Shown here piece by piece: positions 7,830-15,154 of a DNA stretch of 64,000 bases; the first letter of the stretch is position 1, and every line of letters begins with the position of its first letter. The position numbers and the translations under genes were made by a program. Under the pieces are notes generated by a model, which was not told the DNA's origin, did no database searches, and worked only from the letters and a program-made list of their open reading frames with translations. Source of the stretch: Microbispora sp. ZYX-F-249 (lineage in GTDB: Bacteria; Actinomycetota; Actinomycetes; Streptosporangiales; Streptosporangiaceae). The stretch spans positions 1-64,000 of the forward strand of contig NZ_JBDJAW010000010.1 in NCBI RefSeq assembly GCF_039649665.1, given 5' to 3'.

Positions 7830-9133
7830 CGATCGTTGAACTGGACGAATACCGGACCGTCCGAGTCGCCGGGCTACGTCCCAGCCCGGCCGACCGCGAC
7901 CTGGCCGTCTCACCGGAGCTGCGCAAGCGGCTGGAGCTCCGCTGGCTCGCCGACGGCGACCTGGAGATCACCGCGGGTTCGCACGTCGGGGTGGTCTCCC
8001 TAGACTGCGCGTCTATCCACATCCGGCCCAAGCTGGTCGGGCGTGAGCTGGCCGTCCTGCGGATGCTCGACTACGCCAGCGGCCTGTCGGCCCTGCGTCA
8101 CCTGGACACGGTCCGGGATCTCCCCGGTGCTGGTCCTCACCTACGCGACCTGGTGTGTCTGTTGCTGACCGTCGAGTGCGAAGCGCTTCTACGGCACGGC
8201 CTGCGCCGCGACTACGTCCGGCGCGAGGAGTCCCTCCCCGCCGTCCGGGGCCGGCTGCTTCACGACCGGCAGCTCCTGCGCCGCTTCGGGCAGCTTGACC
8301 GGCTCGAATGCCGCTTTGAGGAGTTCGACGCGAACATCCTCGACAACCAGCTGTGCACCACGGCCCTGGACCTGGCCGCCCGAACCACCGCCGACGAGAA
8401 AGTCCGTGCCCGGGCCCGGCGGGCCTCCACCGAGTTCTCCAGCCTCTGCCCAGCCGTCGTCGTGGACCATCGGCTGGCCGCACAGGTGCTCACCTATCAC
8501 CGTCACAACGAGCACTACCGCCAAGCCCACTGCTGGGCGTTGCTCTTGCTTGGGCACGGCGGTTTCGCCGATCTGTACGCCACGAGCGGCCCCAGCGGGC
8601 AGACGTTTCTACTGGATCTGAACTCCCTGTTCGAGGCCTTCGTGACTCGGCTACTGGAGGAGGCCTTCCACGGCACGGGCATCGCCGTCCGGGCCCAGCC
8701 CGAGCTGAAGGAGAGCATCGGCTACCGGGACGGGCGGCGGTACACCACGATCACGCCCGACATCCAGCTGACCCGAGGGCACGGGCAGACGGCCTGGCGC
8801 CGGTCGGTGGACGTCAAGTACAAGCTCTACACCGACCGCAAGATCAAGCCCGCCGACCTGTACCAGAGCTTCGCCTACGCGACGGCGCTCAGCCACGTGG
8901 GCTCAACCGAGACCCCGACCGCGCACATCCTCTACGCCAGCGACCGGGACCACACACCCGAAGAGGTCACCCTCCGCCGACATGACGGCTCCACGGCAGC
9001 CCAGATCACTGCGCTCGGCCTGAACGTTCCCAGCCTCATCGCGGCCCTGGGGACACCGAAACTTATGCTCGCTCTCACCGGGATCCGTACAGCAGTGACT
9101 TCTGGGGAACCTGTGCCGCGAATTACTCATTAG
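7826..9133 (+). CDS. mcrC: McrC-like restriction nuclease subunit
   Basis: A 435-residue McrC-family protein. The N-terminal beta-rich part (ITAGSHVGVVSLDCASIHIR, then PKLVGRE) is the region that docks on the McrB ring in known systems. The C-terminal part is a PD-(D/E)xK nuclease: D312 in TPDIQL, then D329-V-K331 in SVDVKYKLY, followed by an AYATAL helix. It starts at ATG 7826 inside the mcrB stop (4-base overlap). With McrB it should translocate along and cut DNA carrying modified bases. All nuclease residues are present, so it looks functional. Confidence 0.9.
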   Translation: MTIVELDEYRTVRVAGLRPSPADRDLAVSPELRKRLELRWLADGDLEITAGSHVGVVSLDCASIHIRPKLVGRELAVLRMLDYASGLSALRHLDTVRDLPGAGPHLRDLVCLLLTVECEALLRHGLRRDYVRREESLPAVRGRLLHDRQLLRRFGQLDRLECRFEEFDANILDNQLCTTALDLAARTTADEKVRARARRASTEFSSLCPAVVVDHRLAAQVLTYHRHNEHYRQAHCWALLLLGHGGFADLYATSGPSGQTFLLDLNSLFEAFVTRLLEEAFHGTGIAVRAQPELKESIGYRDGRRYTTITPDIQLTRGHGQTAWRRSVDVKYKLYTDRKIKPADLYQSFAYATALSHVGSTETPTAHILYASDRDHTPEEVTLRRHDGSTAAQITALGLNVPSLIAALGTPKLMLALTGIRTAVTSGEPVPRITH

Positions 9134-9242
9134 CGCAAAAATCATGAACAATATCAACAGCACGTCTCGGGGTACGGCTGGACATTTCAGCTGACCGAGG
9201 TCGGGGATCACGTCCAACACCTATGGGTTAGGAAGTAGCAAC

Positions 9243-12200
9243 GTGAGGCTTGTCGCCAATCATGGAACAGATCGCGTCATCGACCTGATGCGCCCGTGGC
9301 TCCAACCTGGCAACCAGCTGGACATGATCACCTCGGAACTCTCCCTCTTCGCCTTCAACGAACTCCAAGACGCCCTGGCCAATCTGACAAAGCTCCGAGT
9401 GCTTCTCCCGGCGGACGGCGCCGCCCTTGCCCTCCTAGGAGGTCCGGAAGATCGAGCCGCCCGAAACCAACTGCGGACTCGATGGCTGGCTGCCCGAACC
9501 GCTGACTGGCTTGAAGGACAAGGCGAGGTGCGGCGTGCGCGAGGCTCGATCCCTCAGGGGAGCCTGGTACTCCGTGACGCAGAGGCCTCGCCCCAGCAGA
9601 CGATCTCCGGCGCGCTGGCCTTCAGCACGCAGGGGCTGGGCACCACACCCGGAAACCCACTGAACATCATCCACGCCTCCGAGAGCAGGATGGAGAGTGC
9701 GGCATTGGCCGCCTTCTTCGACGCACAATGGGCGTCTCTGGGTGGAAGCAGAGACGCCCGCGCCGATGTCGTGGAGGCACTGCGGTCGATCGCCGCAGAG
9801 AAAGATGCCTCCGCCCTCTATCACCTGATCCTCCAGCACCTCTTTGGTGAACGCGATGACGAGCTTAACGAAGAGAAAATCGTCAATTCTGCCACAGGTA
9901 TCCGAGAGACAGTCGTCTGGAACAAGCTCTACAAGTTCCAGCGCGACGGTGTTGTCGCAGCCATCGACAAGCTGAACCGCTTCGGCGGCTGCATAATTGC
10001 CGACAGCGTCGGCCTGGGTAAGACCTTCGAGGCACTGGCCGTCATCAAGTACCACGAGCTGCGCAACGACCGTGTTCTTGTCCTGTGTCCGAAACGGCTG
10101 CGCGACAACTGGACCTTGTACACAGCTAACGACAAGCGCAACATCCTCGCCTCGGACAAGTTTAACTACGACGTTCTCAACCACACCGACCTTTCGCGTG
10201 AGCGTGGGCATTCCGGTGACATCGACCTCTCCCATATCAATTGGGGGAACTATGACCTCGTCGTCATCGACGAGTCCCATAACTTCCGCAACAAGAAGTC
10301 CCCGAAGCAGGGCAGCGAGACCCGCTACGACCGGTTGATGCGCCAGATCATCAAGGAGGGCGTCAAGACCCGAGTGCTCATGCTTTCCGCGACACCAGTG
10401 AACAACCGCCTGGCAGACCTCCGAAACCAGATCGCCTTCGCCACGGCCGGAGATGACAACGCGCTCTCTGAGCGCGGCATCACCAGTATCAACCAAACAA
10501 CTCAGGTCGCGCAGAAGCAGTTCAACCGCTGGCTAGACCTGGCGGAGGAGGACCGCACCCCCGCGAGGCTGGTGGAGATGCTGGGCTTCGACTACTTCAC
10601 CCTGCTCGACCAACTCACAATCGCCCGTTCCCGTCGTCACATCGAGAAGTACTACGACACCGCGGAGGTCGGGCACTTCCCCGAGCGCCTGAAGCCACTT
10701 AACTTCAAGCTCGACGTCGACCTAGCCGGGGAGTTCCGTCCAATCCGGGAGCTCAACCTCGAAATCCGCAAGCTCAACCTCGGCGTCTACGCCCCTATGC
10801 AGTACGTCCTGCCGCACAAGCAGGCAGAGTATGAGGCGAAGTACTCCACCAAGCTCGGCAGCGGGAAAGGGATCTTCAAACAGGTCGACCGTGAGCGCAG
10901 CCTCATCAACCTGATGCGGGTCAATGTCCTCAAGCGCCTGGAGAGCTCCGTCCACTCGTTCGCGCTCACGGTGGAACGCATGATGCATGCGGTCGACGAT
11001 CTCCTCGACCGCATCGCGGCGCAGTCCGGTGAGATCGAGGAACCCGACATCACCGAACTCGATATCGATGATCCCACCTTCGAGAGCCTCCTTGTCGGCA
11101 GGAAGGTGAAGGTCCTGCTCACCGACCTCGATCTTGTACGGCTCACGCAGGACCTGAGAGAAGACCGGCAACGTCTCAACTCCATGCACCGGGCCGCTCA
11201 GGAGATTGACGCCAGCCGCGACGCCAAGTTGCACGCCCTCCGCGACATCATCGGCAGCAAGTGCGACAACCCCATCAACGCCGGCAACCGCAAGATCATC
11301 GTCTTCACCGCCTTCGCTGACACCGCCGCCTACCTTTATTCCGAGCTCGCGGTCTGGGCGAAGGAGACCCTGGACGTGGAAAGTGCCCTGGTTACGGGGT
11401 CCGGCGGCAACAAGACCACACTCCCCGGCCTGCATAAGGATCTTGGTTCCATCCTGACCGCGTTCTCCCCGCGCTCGAAGGAGCGCCCCGAAGAGTTCGC
11501 GGCGGAAGGGGAGCTTGAGCTGCTCATCGCCACCGATTGCATCTCGGAGGGCCAGAACCTGCAGGACTGCGACTGGCTCATCAACTACGACATCCACTGG
11601 AATCCGGTCCGGATCATCCAGCGCTTCGGCCGGATCGACCGTCTGGGCTCGACTAACCAGCAGATCCAGCTGGTCAACTTCTGGCCCAACATGGAGCTGG
11701 AGGAGTACATCGACCTGGAGCGACGCGTCAGCGGCCGGATGGTCTTGCTGGACATCTCCGCCACCGGCGAGGAGAACCTGATCGAGCAGGACGCCGGAGA
11801 CCAGATGAACGATCTGGAATACCGGCGCAAACAGCTCCTGAAGATGCAGGACTCCGTCGTCGACCTGGAGGACCTGTCTAACGGCATCTCCATCACCGAC
11901 ATGACGCTGACGGATTTCCGGATCGATCTCGCAGAGTATCTCAAAGCGCATCCCGGCGAGTTGGACGCGCTTCCCTTGGGGACGAGCGCGGTCATCACCA
12001 CCGGCGAGGCGGACATCCCGCCCGGCGTCATCTTCTGCCTGCGCGTCGAAGGCGAAGCCGCCGCCCGAATCGCCGAGCCGGGCTATCCGCTCGCTCCTTA
12101 CTACCTCGTCCACATGAGTAGCGACGGCGCTGTGTTATTGCGGCACGTTCAGGCCCGGCAGATCCTCGACCGGCTTAAGCGTCTGGGGTCAGGCCGCGAC

Positions 12201-12437
12201 ATGCCCGACACGGCGGCCTACGCACGGTATGACGAGGCGACCGCGCGTGGCCGGGACATGCATGCCGCACAGAAGCTCCTTGCCGGAGCGGTGCGATCGG
12301 TCACCGGCAGGAGCGAAGAGCGCGCCGTCGCGAGCCTTTTCACTCCGGGTGGCACTCACGCGCTAAAGGGCGAGTTCGCCGGCGTCAACGACTTCGAGGT
12401 GACCGCCTTCCTGGTCGTGCTCTCCGAGGAGCTCTGA
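9243..12437 (+). CDS. SNF2-type helicase with N-terminal PLD-like domain
   Basis: A 1064-residue superfamily 2 helicase. The N-terminal segment (residues 1-60, LMRPWLQPGNQLDMITSELS, then LTKLRVLLPADG) resembles the PLD-like domains that precede such helicases. Helicase motifs follow: motif I DSVGLGKT at 254-261, motif II DESH at 343-346, motif III LSATPVNN, a long insertion, and motif VI QRFGRIDR at 793-800. The GTG at 9243 follows GGAAG. It opens a four-gene rightward cassette and its stop overlaps the next start by one base (TGATG). It is probably the DNA-remodelling partner of the type III Mod/Res pair (inference). It differs from the DISARM helicase DrmD, for which no drmA or drmB is present. 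Confidence 0.85.
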   Translation: MRLVANHGTDRVIDLMRPWLQPGNQLDMITSELSLFAFNELQDALANLTKLRVLLPADGAALALLGGPEDRAARNQLRTRWLAARTADWLEGQGEVRRARGSIPQGSLVLRDAEASPQQTISGALAFSTQGLGTTPGNPLNIIHASESRMESAALAAFFDAQWASLGGSRDARADVVEALRSIAAEKDASALYHLILQHLFGERDDELNEEKIVNSATGIRETVVWNKLYKFQRDGVVAAIDKLNRFGGCIIADSVGLGKTFEALAVIKYHELRNDRVLVLCPKRLRDNWTLYTANDKRNILASDKFNYDVLNHTDLSRERGHSGDIDLSHINWGNYDLVVIDESHNFRNKKSPKQGSETRYDRLMRQIIKEGVKTRVLMLSATPVNNRLADLRNQIAFATAGDDNALSERGITSINQTTQVAQKQFNRWLDLAEEDRTPARLVEMLGFDYFTLLDQLTIARSRRHIEKYYDTAEVGHFPERLKPLNFKLDVDLAGEFRPIRELNLEIRKLNLGVYAPMQYVLPHKQAEYEAKYSTKLGSGKGIFKQVDRERSLINLMRVNVLKRLESSVHSFALTVERMMHAVDDLLDRIAAQSGEIEEPDITELDIDDPTFESLLVGRKVKVLLTDLDLVRLTQDLREDRQRLNSMHRAAQEIDASRDAKLHALRDIIGSKCDNPINAGNRKIIVFTAFADTAAYLYSELAVWAKETLDVESALVTGSGGNKTTLPGLHKDLGSILTAFSPRSKERPEEFAAEGELELLIATDCISEGQNLQDCDWLINYDIHWNPVRIIQRFGRIDRLGSTNQQIQLVNFWPNMELEEYIDLERRVSGRMVLLDISATGEENLIEQDAGDQMNDLEYRRKQLLKMQDSVVDLEDLSNGISITDMTLTDFRIDLAEYLKAHPGELDALPLGTSAVITTGEADIPPGVIFCLRVEGEAAARIAEPGYPLAPYYLVHMSSDGAVLLRHVQARQILDRLKRLGSGRDMPDTAAYARYDEATARGRDMHAAQKLLAGAVRSVTGRSEERAVASLFTPGGTHALKGEFAGVNDFEVTAFLVVLSEEL

Positions 12438-13195
12438 TGAGGGCAGCGGATCTGATCGCAGCCCTTGGGCTGCCCGCCGATACAACGATCGCCAAGCGTG
12501 TCCCAAAGTCCGAGCTGGTGGAGCACGGCCGCTTCACCGCGGCCGACAAGCGCCAGATCAACGCCGTGGTTGGGGAGCTCCGGTGGGAGGCGTCGCTCAA
12601 GCCGAACACCGTAGGTATCGCCGCTTATCGCGACGACAAGCACGAGTATCTCGAGATCCCGGTTCTGGCGGCAGTGCTTCGTGAAGGTGCCAGGTCGCCC
12701 CGGCTCAACGTGCTACTCCACCGGGCCGTGCCCTATCCCGTAGTGCTGGTCACAGAGCAGAGCGAGTCCGCGACGTTGTCGCTTGTCGGCAAGCGCAGGT
12801 CACTTAACGAGGCCGAGGCATTCGTCATCGAGGGTGAGCCGACCGAGGTCACCTTGGACGCTGGGGTCACCTCTGACCTGCTCCAGCCCTTCTTGGACGC
12901 CCTCGCCCTCTCACGTCAGCCGCGATACACCCTACGCGACCTCTACCTGGACTGGACTGAGACGGTCGAGGCGCTCCACGCCGCCCGCATCACCGGCACA
13001 TTCTCCCTGGCGGCAACCCGGGAGCAGGCCGCTGTGCGGCGGCGCGCTCTGAGCGACTACGCCCGGCTGGAGACCGAGCTGTTGCGGTTGCGTGCCCAGG
13101 CGGGCAAGGAAAAGCAAATGCAGCGCCAGATCGACTTAAATAATAAGATCGGACGCCTCAAGGCCGAGTGCGCTGCGGCTCGCGACCACCTATGA
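12437..13195 (+). CDS. DUF4391-family protein
   Basis: This 252-residue protein matches the DUF4391 pattern as I know it: an N-terminal KRVPKSELVEHG region, ADKRQINAVVGELRWEASLK, then AYRDDKHEYLEIPVL, and a C-terminal helix with EKQMQRQIDLNNKIGRLK. No catalytic motif is evident and the function is unknown. It overlaps the helicase stop by one base and the Mod start by four (ATGA), so it is translated as part of the cassette. The C-terminal coiled-coil-like helix suggests a structural or bridging subunit between the helicase and Mod/Res (inference). Confidence 0.8.
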   Translation: MRAADLIAALGLPADTTIAKRVPKSELVEHGRFTAADKRQINAVVGELRWEASLKPNTVGIAAYRDDKHEYLEIPVLAAVLREGARSPRLNVLLHRAVPYPVVLVTEQSESATLSLVGKRRSLNEAEAFVIEGEPTEVTLDAGVTSDLLQPFLDALALSRQPRYTLRDLYLDWTETVEALHAARITGTFSLAATREQAAVRRRALSDYARLETELLRLRAQAGKEKQMQRQIDLNNKIGRLKAECAAARDHL

Positions 13196-15141
13196 CCACG
13201 GAGCGAACCCTCGTGAAGAAGATCACCGCTGGCAACCCGGAGTTCAGCTCGATGGACCTCACCGCCGCGAACCTCACGCACCTCAAGGCGTTGTTCCCGG
13301 AAGCCTTCACCGAAGGAAAGATCGACTTCGAGGTCTTGAGGCAGCTCCTCGGCGGGGTTGTTGAGGAGCGTGAGGAGAAGTACGGCCTGAACTGGCACGG
13401 CAAGCGCCGCGCCCGGCAGCTTGCCCTCACCCCCAGCCTCGGTACTCTGCGCCCCTGTCCCGAGGAGAGCGTGGACTGGGACACTACCCAGAACCTCATG
13501 ATCGAGGGCGACAACCTCGAGGTGCTGAAGCTCCTCCAAAAGAGCTACTCCGGCAAGGTCAAACTGATCTATATCGACCCGCCCTATAACACGGGCAAGG
13601 ACTTTATCTATCGCGATGACTTTCGGGACAATATCAAGAACTACCTGCGGCTGACCGGACAAGTAGACGGTAACGGCTACACGCTGTCTAGTAATACCGA
13701 GGCCTCCGGCCGCTTCCACACCGAGTGGCTCAACATGATGTACCCTCGCCTGAAATTGGCCCGCAACCTCCTTAAAGAGGATGGAGGAGTAATCCTCGTT
13801 TCGATCAACGATGTGGAGGCAGCATCTCTCCGCTTCATGCTTGACGAGATATTCGGCGAAGAGAATTTTCTCTGTCAATTCATATGGAACAATGAAGGAA
13901 ACGTAGACCAGCAGAGCAAGATCAAGGGCGTACACGAGTATGTGCTCGCATATGCAAGAAATCTGGCCACTATTGCTTCACCAGAAGTTATTGATCCAAA
14001 TATCGAAGAGACCAGCAAGCTTTATAAAGATCGAGTAGAAAACACAATCACGAAGAATGGCCCAGCAAACCCACCATCGATTGTGACATTGCCGAAAGGA
14101 TTCCCGGCAGTCTTTGATAATGGGATGATTAAGGAACGGACGGATGCATGGCCGCACATCTTGGATGATCTAGTTGTGAAAGACGGTAAGCTGGAAAAGC
14201 CTGGCAGGGTTAAAAGCGGCTGGAGTTCACGAAATCTTCTGCAGCTGTTCATCGATAATGGCTGTATTCCCATTCAAGATGGCGCGGGAAAGGAAACCAG
14301 CTTTGCACTCACCGCCCAAGGTGCCATCTATGTGTACAAGCAGCGGCAGCAGAATGGAGGGCACGTTGTTTCGGTAATTCGAAACGTGGGCACGTCGAAG
14401 CAGAACAGCATGAGACTGGCCAATTGGGGCATTAATTTTCCATACCCCAAGCCCTTGCTGCTAATTCAATATCTCGTCCAGATCTTTACTCGCAATAATG
14501 ATAATGATGTCGTTATGGACTTTTTTGCGGGATCTGGAACCACGGGGCATGCAGTTTATCGCTTGAACTCGATTACGGCCGGAAATAGGAGACTGGTTCT
14601 TGTTCAATTACCCGAGGAGGCGACCACTGAAAGCCTTGCACAGATAACTCCTAGGCGCCTGCGAATGGCGGCACAAGAAATTAGAGAAGAAAACCCTCTA
14701 TTCGAGGGCGACCTCGGCTTCAAGATGTTTAAGTTGGATGCTTCCAATCTGCGCGCCTGGGATCCAAACGCAGAAAATCTTGAGCAGATTATATTCGAGC
14801 ACGTCGAGCACCTGTTGCCCGGCCGTAACGAAAAAGACCTTCTCTACGAGGTGCTAATCAAACGCGGGGTAGACCTCTGCAGCCCGATCGAGACACGGAA
14901 GATCGCGGGCAAGACGGTCTACACCGTCGGAGGGGTACTGTTCGCCTGTTTGGGGCAGGAGATCACCCCGGATGTGACGGAGACGCTTGCGCTCGGCATC
15001 GTCGAGTGGCGTAAGGAGCTCGACCCTGCGACTGAGAGCACGGTGGTCTTCCGGGACAGCGCCTTCACCGACGACGTGGCGAAAGCCAACACCACGGAGA
15101 TCCTGAAGCAGCACGGTTTCGTCAAGGTCGAGAGCCTGTAG
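13192..15141 (+). CDS. mod: Type III-like DNA adenine methyltransferase (Mod)
   Basis: A beta-class N6-adenine methylase of about 649 residues, the specificity and modification subunit of a type III-like system. DPPYNTG is at 129-135 and the AdoMet motif DFFAGSGTTG begins at residue 443, in the order typical of Mod. Between them lies the target-recognition region. The ATG at 13192 overlaps the DUF4391 stop; an in-frame GTG at 13168 is less likely. From about 13,845 to 14,810 the base composition drops sharply (many A/T-ending codons) and then returns to the local norm. That marks a mosaic gene whose recognition region came from elsewhere. Reading stays open throughout. Confidence 0.9.
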   Translation: MTTERTLVKKITAGNPEFSSMDLTAANLTHLKALFPEAFTEGKIDFEVLRQLLGGVVEEREEKYGLNWHGKRRARQLALTPSLGTLRPCPEESVDWDTTQNLMIEGDNLEVLKLLQKSYSGKVKLIYIDPPYNTGKDFIYRDDFRDNIKNYLRLTGQVDGNGYTLSSNTEASGRFHTEWLNMMYPRLKLARNLLKEDGGVILVSINDVEAASLRFMLDEIFGEENFLCQFIWNNEGNVDQQSKIKGVHEYVLAYARNLATIASPEVIDPNIEETSKLYKDRVENTITKNGPANPPSIVTLPKGFPAVFDNGMIKERTDAWPHILDDLVVKDGKLEKPGRVKSGWSSRNLLQLFIDNGCIPIQDGAGKETSFALTAQGAIYVYKQRQQNGGHVVSVIRNVGTSKQNSMRLANWGINFPYPKPLLLIQYLVQIFTRNNDNDVVMDFFAGSGTTGHAVYRLNSITAGNRRLVLVQLPEEATTESLAQITPRRLRMAAQEIREENPLFEGDLGFKMFKLDASNLRAWDPNAENLEQIIFEHVEHLLPGRNEKDLLYEVLIKRGVDLCSPIETRKIAGKTVYTVGGVLFACLGQEITPDVTETLALGIVEWRKELDPATESTVVFRDSAFTDDVAKANTTEILKQHGFVKVESL

Positions 15142-15154
15142 GGAAGGTTTTGCG

